NCBI GenBank assembly: GCA_019347585.1
Contig: JAHWLC010000047.1
Location: 1-7,920, forward strand
Source of the DNA: Actinomycetota bacterium
GTDB lineage: Bacteria > Actinomycetota > Acidimicrobiia > Spongiisociales > ZC4RG35
Length of the DNA stretch: 7,920 nucleotides
Direction of reading: 5' to 3'
Shown here: piece after piece, positions 1 to 6,645 of the stretch
How positions within the stretch are numbered: the stretch's first letter is position 1
Layout: each line of letters begins with the position of its first letter
Notes under the pieces: model-generated
Database searches by the model: none
Seen by the model: the letters and a program-made list of their open reading frames with translations, nothing else
What the model was told of the DNA's origin: nothing
Program-made: the position numbers and the translations under genes

Positions 1-322
1 CCTTCTCCACCTCGACCTCGATCCAGAGCCCCTGGCAGTCCCATCCGTTCTGATAGCGGAGGGCGTGCCCGCGGGCGGCCTTGTAGCGTTGGAACACGTC
101 CTTGTAGGTCCGTCCCCAGGCGGTGTGCACGCCGAACAGTGGCCTATTGGCGGTGACCGGGCCGTCGATGAAGCTGAAGTTGGGGCCGTCCTCGTTCTGC
201 TTTCGCAGCCTGGCGAACACCTCGTTCTCGTCCCACCACTCCAGGATCTCCCGCTCCAGCCCGTCGTGGTCGGGCATGGCAGGCAGCGGCGTGAACGATC
301 GGTCGCGGCTGGTAGTCGACAT
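1..322 (-). CDS. ileS: Class I aminoacyl-tRNA synthetase, probably isoleucine--tRNA ligase (5' part, runs off window)
   Basis: Translating the minus strand from ATG at 322-320 gives 107 open codons up to the window edge. The product should charge tRNA(Ile) with isoleucine in the cytoplasm. Visible features are an N-terminal helix with [14 protein letters not shown] (residues 23-36), the nucleotide-binding start FIDGPVTAN (51-59), the HIGH-equivalent region [12 protein letters not shown] (64-75), and [18 protein letters not shown] (90-107). The last block is typical of class I Ile-type synthetases. Only about a tenth of the usual ~1000 residues is present. The HIGH motif reads GVHT rather than HxGH (see findings). 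A second in-frame ATG at 277-275 ([10 protein letters not shown]) is an alternative start; neither start has a clear Shine-Dalgarno sequence. The gene diverges from the dksA-lspA-rluD block; in mycobacteria ileS also lies close to lspA. Family membership is firm; the Ile specificity is inferred and would need the rest of the gene. Confidence 0.78.
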   Translation of the reverse strand, partial: MSTTSRDRSFTPLPAMPDHDGLEREILEWWDENEVFARLRKQNEDGPNFSFIDGPVTANRPLFGVHTAWGRTYKDVFQRYKAARGHALRYQNGWDCQGLWIEVEVEK

Positions 323-350
323 CCGGCGGCGGAGGGTAATGGGCCGCCGG
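323..350 (-). other. Perfect 8-bp GC inverted repeat abutting the synthetase start codon
   Basis: CCGGCGGC (323-330) and GCCGCCGG (343-350) are exact reverse complements separated by 12 bases. In the minus-strand transcript the resulting hairpin would end directly at the ATG at 322, where a ribosome binding site would be expected. It could limit translation from that ATG, or favour the internal ATG at 277. It may also be chance in GC-rich DNA. No experimental support; function is inferred. Confidence 0.35.
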
Positions 351-460
351 GGCCAATTCCTCTGCCGGGAATCAGCTGTGGGCCCTGTGCGTTGGCTCCT
401 TTTCCAAAGACGACTGGGCGGCGGCATCTCCGATCTTGTAGAGTGCCCCGCCATTTTCGA

Positions 461-466
461 AGAGGA
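461..466 (+). promoter_or_regulatory. Shine-Dalgarno of the dksA-like gene
   Basis: AGAGGA lies 5 bases upstream of the ATG at 472. It is the clearest ribosome binding site in the window and fixes the start of the DksA/TraR-type gene. Most other genes here overlap the preceding stop codon or lack a recognisable site. Confidence 0.65.
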
Positions 467-471
467 AGAGC

Positions 472-843
472 ATGGCAAGAAAACTGGCCAAGTCGACACT
501 CGAGCGATTCGGTAAGCGTCTCGAGGAGGAGCAGGAGAGGCTCCAACAGCTGATCGAGGAGTACGAGCGCGAGCTCGAGGTGGCGCGCATGACCGAGAGC
601 TCATCCGACCGGAGCCCCGATCCCGGCAACGCCGAGGCCAGCTCGATGAAGCTGGAGTACGCCAAGGAGCTCTCCATCGAGCAGAACACCCTCGATCTCC
701 TGGGCAAGGTGCAGCATGCCTTGTCCCGGGTGAGGAGCGGTGACTACGGGATCTGCGAAAGATGCGGGGAAGCCATCCCCATCGAGCGTCTCGACGCCCT
801 TCCTTACTCCACTCTCTGCGTGACCTGCGCCTCCAAGACTTGA
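472..843 (+). CDS. DksA/TraR-family C4 zinc-finger protein
   Basis: This 123-residue protein has the architecture of the DksA/TraR family, whose members bind the RNA polymerase secondary channel and alter initiation, often with ppGpp. Residues 1-40 and about 55-90 are charged and helical, and would form the antiparallel coiled coil. The C-terminal zinc finger is CERC-x17-CVTC (Cys95, Cys98, Cys116, Cys119), and the segment [20 protein letters not shown] (92-111) is a near-canonical family signature. The coiled-coil tip, around [11 protein letters not shown] (45-55), has acidic residues (D46, D50, E55) but not the DxxDxA tip of E. coli DksA, so a DksA-like effect on transcription cannot be assumed. 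The protein is shorter than E. coli DksA (151 aa) and closer to Gram-positive family members. The start is supported by AGAGGA at 461-466. Its TGA overlaps the presumed TTG start of lspA. It heads the plus-strand gene series. Confidence 0.9.
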   Translation: MARKLAKSTLERFGKRLEEEQERLQQLIEEYERELEVARMTESSSDRSPDPGNAEASSMKLEYAKELSIEQNTLDLLGKVQHALSRVRSGDYGICERCGEAIPIERLDALPYSTLCVTCASKT

Positions 844-1295
844 CCCGTCGCTACCTGGTCGCCGGCTCCATCGCAGCCGCGGTGGTGATCGCCGACCTGG
901 CGACGAAGCGGATGGCGGCGCAGCTCTTCGCCGACGAGCCGGTCACCGTCATTCCCGGCATCCTCGCGTTCACCTACACCGAGAATCCCGGCGCGGCCTT
1001 CTCCCTGTTCCAGAATGCGGGTCCCGTGCTCGGGGCCGCCGCGATCGTGGTCTCCCTGGCCATCCTGACGGTCCTGGCCTGGCCCCGGCCCATGATGGAG
1101 GTGATCGCCCTCGGCCTCGTGCTGGGCGGAGCGCTGGGAAACCTGTCCGACCGGATCGCGAGGGGCCCCGGTCTCTTGGACGGGAGGGTCATCGACTGGA
1201 TCTCGCTCTGGCCCATCCCCACGTTCAACGTCGCCGACGCCGCGGTGACATCGGCGGTGGCACTTCTCCTGATCGAGGCATGGCGGACGAGGTGA
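840..1295 (+). CDS. lspA: Lipoprotein signal peptidase (signal peptidase II)
   Basis: LspA is an integral membrane aspartyl protease that cleaves the signal peptide of diacylglyceryl-modified prolipoproteins. From a TTG at 840 the protein has 151 residues, slightly short of the usual 160-170. Motifs are in the expected order: hydrophobic helix 1 with DLATK (19-23), TENPGAAFS (47-55), a hydrophobic segment at about 62-80, [11 protein letters not shown] (95-105), and [10 protein letters not shown] (127-136) followed by the last helix. Asp104 and Asp133 match the catalytic pair. The frame is open back to an ATG at 762, but that stretch is antisense-like arginine/serine-rich sequence read through the zinc finger of dksA and is not LspA-like. 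The TTG start puts helix 1 at the right distance. TTG shares TTGA with the dksA stop, indicating translational coupling. The 3' end overlaps the pseudouridine synthase gene. Confidence 0.93.
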   Translation: MTRRYLVAGSIAAAVVIADLATKRMAAQLFADEPVTVIPGILAFTYTENPGAAFSLFQNAGPVLGAAAIVVSLAILTVLAWPRPMMEVIALGLVLGGALGNLSDRIARGPGLLDGRVIDWISLWPIPTFNVADAAVTSAVALLLIEAWRTR

Positions 1296-2182
1296 GGACC
1301 GTCCCCGCCCACCTGGACGGGGAGCGTGTCGACAAGGTGCTGGCCGAGCTGTTCGATCTGAGCAGGAGTCGGGCCCGGGCACTGGCCGAACAGGGAGTGA
1401 CTATCGACGGGGAGGAGGCCGGCCCCTCGGACCGGGTGCGATCCGGCCAGGAGATAGGCGCTTCGTCACCCGAAGTGGAGCTCGTCCTGGTCCCGGAGCC
1501 GGTCCAGTTCGGGATCCTCTACGAGGACGAGGACCTGGTGGTCGTGGACAAGCCGCCCGGGTTGGTGGTGCATCCCGGGGCGGGGAACAGGGGTGGGACC
1601 CTCGCCGCCGGCCTCCTCCATCGCTTTCCCGAGCTTGCCGGGGTGGGGCCGCCGGGCCGGGCCGGCCTGGTGCATCGTCTCGACAAGGACACCTCCGGCG
1701 CGCTCCTCGTCGCCAGGAGCGAGGCCGGCTTCGATGCGCTCACCCGGGCGTTGCGGGCGCGCAAGATCGAAAGGGTCTATCTGGCGCTGGTCGAGGGGAT
1801 CATGGCCGCCCCTACCGGGACCGTGGAAGCTCCCATCGGGCGGGATCCCGTCCATGCCACGAGACGGGCAGTGAGCCACGGAGGCAAGCCGGCCCGCACC
1901 CACTACCGGATGGTGGAGGAGCTGACGCGCCGGGGGCTGTCCCTGCTCGAAGTGCGTCTGGAGACGGGACGGACCCATCAGATCAGGGTCCATCTCGCCG
2001 CAATCTCTCACCCGGTGGCCGGGGACCGCGTTTACGGGACGTTGACACCTGAGCTCCCGAGGATGTTCCTGCACGCCGCGAGGCTCGGCTTCGACCACCC
2101 GCGGCGGGAGGAGCGGATCGAGATCACCTCCGAGCTGCCCCGCGACCTCGCGACCGCCCTCGACGCACTGAGGACCGGGTAG
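1280..2182 (+). CDS. rluD: RluA/RluD-family 23S rRNA pseudouridine synthase
   Basis: The protein isomerises uridine to pseudouridine in RNA; RluD-type members modify large-subunit rRNA. An S4-type RNA-binding domain covers about residues 13-60 (ERVDKVLAELFDLSRSRARAL). The catalytic domain follows, with DLVVVDKPPGLVVHPG (85-100), the active-site signature VHRLDKDTSG (131-140; catalytic Asp135) and RTHQIRVHLA (231-240). The 300-residue length is typical. ATG 1280 overlaps lspA by 16 bases. An in-frame GTG at 1292 would give a GTGA overlap with the lspA stop, like the TTGA upstream, and is an equally plausible start; the first four residues are therefore uncertain. The family is certain. The exact target (RluD-like 1911/1915/1917 or another site) is inferred from the S4 domain and the lspA neighbourhood. 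Confidence 0.92.
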   Translation: MADEVRTVPAHLDGERVDKVLAELFDLSRSRARALAEQGVTIDGEEAGPSDRVRSGQEIGASSPEVELVLVPEPVQFGILYEDEDLVVVDKPPGLVVHPGAGNRGGTLAAGLLHRFPELAGVGPPGRAGLVHRLDKDTSGALLVARSEAGFDALTRALRARKIERVYLALVEGIMAAPTGTVEAPIGRDPVHATRRAVSHGGKPARTHYRMVEELTRRGLSLLEVRLETGRTHQIRVHLAAISHPVAGDRVYGTLTPELPRMFLHAARLGFDHPRREERIEITSELPRDLATALDALRTG

Positions 2183-2217
2183 CGGCGGGTGGCTGATCGC
2201 CGGGTAACGGCGGGTGG
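2175..2217 (+). repeat. Tandem 18-bp direct repeat with a 25-bp period
   Basis: CCGGGTAGCGGCGGGTGG (2175-2192) recurs as CCGGGTAACGGCGGGTGG (2200-2217), 17 of 18 bases identical, separated by 7 bases. The first copy contains the rluD stop codon (TAG, 2180-2182). The second runs into the candidate -10 box of the rhomboid gene. It may be a pair of regulator sites or a recent local duplication. The identity is seen directly; the function is unknown. Confidence 0.75.
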
Positions 2218-2222
2218 ATAAT
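2217..2222 (+). promoter_or_regulatory. Candidate -10 box upstream of the rhomboid gene
   Basis: GATAAT matches 5 of 6 bases of the TATAAT consensus in otherwise very GC-rich DNA. Transcription would begin near 2229, giving a very short or absent leader before the GTG at 2235. No strong -35 is visible; CTGATC at 2193-2198, with an 18-base spacer, is a weak 3/6 match. This -10 argues against translation starting at the upstream GTG at 2214. Confidence 0.4.
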
Positions 2223-2234
2223 ACGGTTGCCGTC

Positions 2235-3056
2235 GTGACCCAGGATCCCACCACCGAGGCACCGGTCTGCTACCGGCACCCCGATCGGCAGACCTTGCTC
2301 AGCTGCACCCGTTGTGAGCGACCCATCTGCTCGGCCTGCTCCATCGACGCCACCGTGGGACAGCGGTGCCCCGCGTGTGTCGGCGCCGAGGGGCGGCAGC
2401 GGGAGATCCCCACCCGGGGCCGCACCGCCTCGGGAGCGCCGGCGACCATGGTCTTCCTCGGGCTGGCCGTTCTCCTCTTCTTCGCAACCGGGATGGGTTC
2501 CGGAGGCCAGGGGATCTACGAGGCGCTGGCCCAGTCCAACCGGGCCGTCGCCGCCGGGGAGTGGTGGCGGCTGTTCACCCCGGTGCTGCTTCACGCCACG
2601 GTCACCCACATCCTGTTCAACATGTGGGCCCTTTGGGTGCTCGGTCCCCAGATCGAGCGTGGGGTGGGCACCTGGCCGTTCGTCGGCGTCTACCTCGCCT
2701 CGGCCGCTGTCGGGGGAGCCTTCTTCTTCTTCCTGGGTGACCCTCTGGTCCCCGCGGTGGGGGCCTCGGGGGCGATCTTCGGTCTCTTCGGGGTCTGGTT
2801 CAACTGGGCGCTGCGTCGCCGTCACACGCGATACGGGCGCTACCTCCTCAACCAGATCCTGATCCTGTTGCTCATCAACGCGGCCATTCCCTTCCTGGTC
2901 AGAGGGATCGCCTGGGAGGCCCATCTCGGCGGGCTCATCGCCGGCTTCGTCATCGGGGAGGCCTGGTCGCGAGTCGGCGGATCCCACCAGGCCATGACGA
3001 GGGCCCTGATCGCTGCTGCTGTGGGGGTCCTCGCCGTGGTGGCCGTGCTCCTCTGA
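2235..3056 (+). CDS. Rhomboid-family intramembrane serine protease with N-terminal B-box-like zinc finger
   Basis: Rhomboids cut membrane protein substrates within the bilayer. Numbered from GTG 2235 (273 aa), residues 12-48 form a zinc-binding module: Cys12, His15, Cys24, Cys27, Cys32, Cys35, Cys45 and Cys48, resembling the B-box finger found on many actinobacterial rhomboids. About six or seven membrane helices follow, from residue 72 to the C terminus. The catalytic serine lies in VGASGAIFGL (Ser178) and the catalytic histidine in WEAHLGGLIAGF (His230). The TM2 motif HILFNMW (125-131) supplies the oxyanion/structural histidine and asparagine. All key residues are present, so it should be active. 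GTG 2214 is in frame (seven more residues), but GATAAT at 2217-2222 overlaps it; neither start has a Shine-Dalgarno. The gene sits between rluD and dnaE and its substrate cannot be inferred. Confidence 0.9.
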   Translation: MTQDPTTEAPVCYRHPDRQTLLSCTRCERPICSACSIDATVGQRCPACVGAEGRQREIPTRGRTASGAPATMVFLGLAVLLFFATGMGSGGQGIYEALAQSNRAVAAGEWWRLFTPVLLHATVTHILFNMWALWVLGPQIERGVGTWPFVGVYLASAAVGGAFFFFLGDPLVPAVGASGAIFGLFGVWFNWALRRRHTRYGRYLLNQILILLLINAAIPFLVRGIAWEAHLGGLIAGFVIGEAWSRVGGSHQAMTRALIAAAVGVLAVVAVLL

Positions 3057-3078
3057 GACAAGCTCACGGCGCCGGCGG

Positions 3079-3099
3079 CACCCGGCGGGGCCCGGTGCT
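3079..3099 (+). other. GC-rich hairpin between the rhomboid gene and dnaE
   Basis: GCACCCGGC (3079-3087) pairs with GCCCGGTGC (3091-3099) across a GGG loop, with one internal C-C mismatch. There is no following T tract, so it is not a classical intrinsic terminator. It could be a weak or Rho-assisted terminator, or structure at the dnaE promoter, whose extended -10 overlaps its 3' end. Confidence 0.35.
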
Positions 3100-3105
3100 A
3101 GATTC
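3097..3105 (+). promoter_or_regulatory. Candidate extended -10 promoter of dnaE
   Basis: TGCTAGATT has the TGN extension followed by TAGATT (4/6 to TATAAT). Transcription would begin near 3112, leaving a leader of about 33 bases before the GTG at 3145. I see no convincing -35, which extended -10 promoters often lack. This would give dnaE its own promoter apart from the rhomboid gene. Confidence 0.4.
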
Positions 3106-3144
3106 GACGAACTACAGAGCTGTCATTCGGGACCAAGCGCGAAA

Positions 3145-6100
3145 GTGACCTTCACCCACCTCCATCTCCACACCGAGTATTCGCTTCTGGACGGGGCGGC
3201 GCGGGTGAACGACGTGGTCGAGGCAGCCGCCGCCGACAACCAGCCGGCCATCGCCATCACCGATCACGGCAACCTGTACGGCGTCGTCGATTTCGTGAAG
3301 GCGGCCAAGGCCGCGGGGGTCAAGCCGATCATCGGGATGGAGGCATATTTCGTCGAGTGTTCCCGTTTCGACCGGCCGATCGGGGAGGCCAACCGCCGCT
3401 ATCACATGAATCTCCTTGCCGAGAACGAGACCGGCTACCGCAATCTTCTCCAACTCTCCTCACGCTCCTACCTGGAGGGCTACTACTACAAGCCCCGCAT
3501 CGACCTCGAGTTGCTGGAGGCCCACTCCGAGGGGCTGATCGCCACCTCCGGGTGTCTCGGAGGGCTGGTCCCTCAGCTGCTCGCCCCCGACGCGATGAGT
3601 GAGGAGGGCAACAAGGGGAGGGTCCGCGACTTCGAGGCCGCGGTTGCCGCGGCCGCCCGATTCCAGGACGTGTTCGGCAAGGAAAACTTCTTCATCGAGC
3701 TACAGAACCACGGCCTCGGCGCCCAGGAGCGGATCATGGGTGATCTCCTCGACATCTCCGCCCGGGTGGGAGCGCCGCTGCTCGCCACGAACGACGCCCA
3801 TTACACGAGACGATCCGAGCACGAGGCGCACGATGTCCTCCTCTGCATCCAGACGGGGTCCCTGCGCAACGAGCCGGGCCGTCTCCGCTTCGAGGGGTCG
3901 GAGCATTACCTGAAGACAGGGGAGGAGATGCGCCGTCTCTTCCCCGCGGACCGATACCCCGGCGCCTGCGAGAACACCCTCGCCATTGCGGAGCGGGCCA
4001 ATGTCACCCTCGACCTGGGCGGCATCCTCCTCCCGCATTTCCCGGTGCCCGAGGGCGAGACCGAGGTCACCCATCTGCGGCATCTCGTGGAGCAAGGAGC
4101 GCGGGAGCGCTACGGGAGCGACCCGGGCGGGGAGGTGTGGGAGCGGATCGAGCACGAGCTCAAGATCATCGAGGAGATGGGATTCCCCTCCTACTTCCTC
4201 ATCGTCTGGGATCTGATCCGCCACGCCCGTGAGAGCGGGATCAGGGTCGGGCCAGGCCGCGGCTCGGCGGCGGGGTCGATCGTCTCCTACGCGCTGCGCA
4301 TCACCGATATCGACCCGCTCGAGTACGGGCTCATCTTCGAGCGGTTCCTCAACCCGGGCCGCCGGTCGATGCCCGATATCGACATGGACTTCGACGAGCG
4401 CTACCGGGGCGAGATGATCCGCTACGCCGCCGAGAAGTACGGCCACGAACGGGTGGCCCAGATCATCACTTTCTCCACCATCAAGGGAAAGCAGGCGGTG
4501 CGGGACGCGGCCCGGGTCCTCGGGCACCCCTATTCGATGGGGGACCGCATCGCCAAGGCGATGCCTCCCTCGATCCTGGGCAAGGACCCCACCCTGGACC
4601 AGGTGCTCACCCAGCCCCCTCCCTCGGCGCCGTCGGAGGTGAAGGATTGGTACGCCAACGCACATGGCTTGCGGGACTTGTATGAGACGGACCCGGCGGC
4701 TCGGGAGATCGTCGACGCGGCACGAGGTTTGGAGGGGCTGCGCCGGCAGGACTCGATCCACGCCGCCGCGGTGGTCATCGCCCCTGAGCCGCTCACCAAC
4801 ATCGTCCCGTTGCAGCGCAAGGGGGAGAGCGCGGAGACGGTCACCCAATTCGAGATGCACGGCGTCGAAGAGCTCGGCCTGCTCAAGATGGACTTCCTCG
4901 GCCTCCGCAACCTGTCGATCATCGAGCGCTGCCTCGAGCTCGTGGAGCAGTCCACCGGGGAGAGAGTGGATATCGACAACGTGGCCCTCGACGACGAGGC
5001 AACCTTCGAGCTGCTCCAGTCGGGAGACACGATCGGCGTGTTCCAGATGGAGGGCACCGCGATGCGAGCCCTGATCCGGTCCCTGCAGCCGGACAGCTTC
5101 GACGACGTGGTGGCGCTGGTCGCCCTGTATCGCCCGGGCCCCATGGGGGCCAACATGCACAATCTCTACGCCGACCGCAAGAACGGCCGGGCGCCGGTCG
5201 AGGAGCTCCATCCCGCCCTAACCGACAAGCTGGCGGACACCTATCAGATCATGGTCTACCAGGAGCAGGTGATGATGGTGGCCCAGGAGCTTGCGGGGTA
5301 CACCATCGCCGACGCAGACAACCTGCGCCGGGCGATGGGGAAGAAGATCAAGTCGGTGATGAAGGCCGAAGAGGAGAAGTTCGTCCAGGGCTGTCTCTCC
5401 CAGGGCCACACCGAAGAGACGGGCAAGGACACCTTTCGGCTCATCGAGCACTTCGCCGGCTATGGCTTCCCCAAGGCACACGCGGCGGCTTACGGGCTGG
5501 TCGCCTATCAGACCGCCTATCTCAAGGCGCACCACCCCGCCGAATACCTGGCGTCCCTGCTCACCGCCACCAAGCGGGACAAGGACCGGACCGCCATCTA
5601 CCTCAACGAGTGCCGCCAGATGGGTGTCGAGGTGCTCGTGCCCGATGTCAACGAGTCCGAGTCCGACTTCACCGTGCACGAGGGGAGGATCCGCTTCGGC
5701 CTGTCCGCGGTGCGCAACGTGGGGGAGGGCGTCGTGGAGAAGATCGTGGAAGCCCGCACCGAAGAGCCCTTCGCGTCGTTCTCCGATTTCGTCGACCGGG
5801 TGGACACCTCGGTGCTCAACAAGCGGACGGTGGAGTCGCTGATCAAGGCGGGGGCTTTCGACGGCCTCGGGGTGCCCCGCAAGGGCCTGACCCTCATCTA
5901 CGAGCAAGTGCTCGACGCCACGCTGGAGCGGCGGCGCAACGAGGAGATGGGCCAGTACTCGCTGTTCGCAGGAGAGTCCGGGGCGCCTGACACTTCGCGC
6001 ATCGAGATCCCCGACCTGGAGTGGCCGCAGAAGATCCAGCTCGCCTTCGAGAAAGAGATGCTCGGCCTCTACGTCTCCGATCATCCCCTGCTCGCGGTCG

Positions 6101-6645
6101 GCCCGCAGCTGACATCGGCGACGACGGCCCGAATCTCCGGGCTAGAGGAGCTGAGCGACCGAGCGTCGGTTGTGGTGGGCGGGATCGTGGGCTCGATCAC
6201 CCGGCGCTGGACCAAGAGCGGCGATCCGATGCTGTTCTTCCAGCTAGAGGATCTGGAGGGGTCCGTGGAGTGCATCGCCTTCCCCAGGACGGTGCACGAC
6301 TACGGGCCGCTGATCGCCGAGGACGCCGTGATCGTGGTCTCCGGACATCTCGACCATCGCGGAGACGACGTCAAGGTGGTGGTCCGTGAGATCAAGGAGC
6401 TTCCGGTCAGGGACGACTCGATGGTGCGTCTCACCGTTCCTGCCGCCCGCCTCACTCCGGAGGTGGTGGTGAACCTGAAGTCGATCCTGGCCAATCACCC
6501 CGGCCCGGCGTCGGTCTTCCTGGAGATGACCGACGAGTCCTCCTGCAAGGTCCTCAAACTGAGCGACGCCCACAAGGTGGAGCCTCGCTCTGCCCTCTTC
6601 GCGGAGCTCAAGGAGCTGTTGGGGCCTCGGGCGGTGGTGTCCTGA
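3145..6645 (+). CDS. dnaE: DNA polymerase III subunit alpha (DnaE1 type) with intact PHP domain
   Basis: This is the replicative polymerase catalytic subunit: 1166 residues, close to the usual ~1160-1190. Translation from GTG 3145 gives the canonical N terminus MTFTHLHLHTEYSLLDG; there is no clear Shine-Dalgarno. The PHP domain (about 1-280) keeps all nine metal-ligand positions known from mycobacterial DnaE1: His7, His9, Asp16, His41, Glu66, His87, Cys137, Asp217 and His219. It is therefore probably a functional proofreading exonuclease. The polymerase core has GPGRGSAAGS (369-378), PDIDMDF with Asp411 and Asp413, and the third catalytic aspartate in KMDFLGLR (Asp583). An HhH region follows (about 830-910), then a beta-clamp-binding motif QYSLF (937-941) and an OB domain (about 1005-1085, VVVGGIVGSITRRWTKSG). 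A short C-terminal tail ends the protein. The stop overlaps the probable start of the methyltransferase gene. Confidence 0.98.
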   Translation: MTFTHLHLHTEYSLLDGAARVNDVVEAAAADNQPAIAITDHGNLYGVVDFVKAAKAAGVKPIIGMEAYFVECSRFDRPIGEANRRYHMNLLAENETGYRNLLQLSSRSYLEGYYYKPRIDLELLEAHSEGLIATSGCLGGLVPQLLAPDAMSEEGNKGRVRDFEAAVAAAARFQDVFGKENFFIELQNHGLGAQERIMGDLLDISARVGAPLLATNDAHYTRRSEHEAHDVLLCIQTGSLRNEPGRLRFEGSEHYLKTGEEMRRLFPADRYPGACENTLAIAERANVTLDLGGILLPHFPVPEGETEVTHLRHLVEQGARERYGSDPGGEVWERIEHELKIIEEMGFPSYFLIVWDLIRHARESGIRVGPGRGSAAGSIVSYALRITDIDPLEYGLIFERFLNPGRRSMPDIDMDFDERYRGEMIRYAAEKYGHERVAQIITFSTIKGKQAVRDAARVLGHPYSMGDRIAKAMPPSILGKDPTLDQVLTQPPPSAPSEVKDWYANAHGLRDLYETDPAAREIVDAARGLEGLRRQDSIHAAAVVIAPEPLTNIVPLQRKGESAETVTQFEMHGVEELGLLKMDFLGLRNLSIIERCLELVEQSTGERVDIDNVALDDEATFELLQSGDTIGVFQMEGTAMRALIRSLQPDSFDDVVALVALYRPGPMGANMHNLYADRKNGRAPVEELHPALTDKLADTYQIMVYQEQVMMVAQELAGYTIADADNLRRAMGKKIKSVMKAEEEKFVQGCLSQGHTEETGKDTFRLIEHFAGYGFPKAHAAAYGLVAYQTAYLKAHHPAEYLASLLTATKRDKDRTAIYLNECRQMGVEVLVPDVNESESDFTVHEGRIRFGLSAVRNVGEGVVEKIVEARTEEPFASFSDFVDRVDTSVLNKRTVESLIKAGAFDGLGVPRKGLTLIYEQVLDATLERRRNEEMGQYSLFAGESGAPDTSRIEIPDLEWPQKIQLAFEKEMLGLYVSDHPLLAVGPQLTSATTARISGLEELSDRASVVVGGIVGSITRRWTKSGDPMLFFQLEDLEGSVECIAFPRTVHDYGPLIAEDAVIVVSGHLDHRGDDVKVVVREIKELPVRDDSMVRLTVPAARLTPEVVVNLKSILANHPGPASVFLEMTDESSCKVLKLSDAHKVEPRSALFAELKELLGPRAVVS

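Larger units (their letters stand above)
323..471. promoter_or_regulatory. Divergent intergenic region (synthetase / dksA) with weak promoter candidate
   Basis: These 149 bases separate two divergent genes, so both promoters should lie here. On the plus strand TAGAGT (439-444) is a 4/6 match to a -10 hexamer and would start transcription about 20 bases before the dksA Shine-Dalgarno; I see no good -35. On the minus strand I could not choose a promoter. I looked for a T-box leader, known for actinobacterial ileS, and did not find the conserved TGGNACC element. Confidence 0.3.

Noticed and set aside
323..471. T-box riboswitch for the synthetase gene
   Set aside because: The conserved TGGNACC-type T-box sequence and a plausible specifier stem were not found on the minus strand.
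65..553. Plus-strand 162-codon frame across the start of the window
   Set aside because: It is antisense to the tRNA synthetase and overlaps the well-supported dksA-like gene out of frame; no recognisable domain.
762..839. Upstream in-frame extension of lspA to ATG 762
   Set aside because: These 26 codons are the zinc-finger region of the dksA-like gene read in another frame. LspA homology begins after TTG 840.
2124..2987. 287-codon minus-strand frame opposite the rhomboid gene
   Set aside because: The plus-strand frame has the catalytic motifs, zinc finger and membrane helices; the minus frame is low-complexity charged sequence.
3700..5211. 503-codon open frame on the minus strand
   Set aside because: It lies wholly antisense to dnaE and follows from codon bias in GC-rich DNA. 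Its translation has no recognisable domain and is rich in H, R, G, E and V as expected of an antisense frame.
5218..6084. 288-codon open frame on the minus strand
   Set aside because: Antisense to the conserved dnaE frame, with no family resemblance and no start signals.
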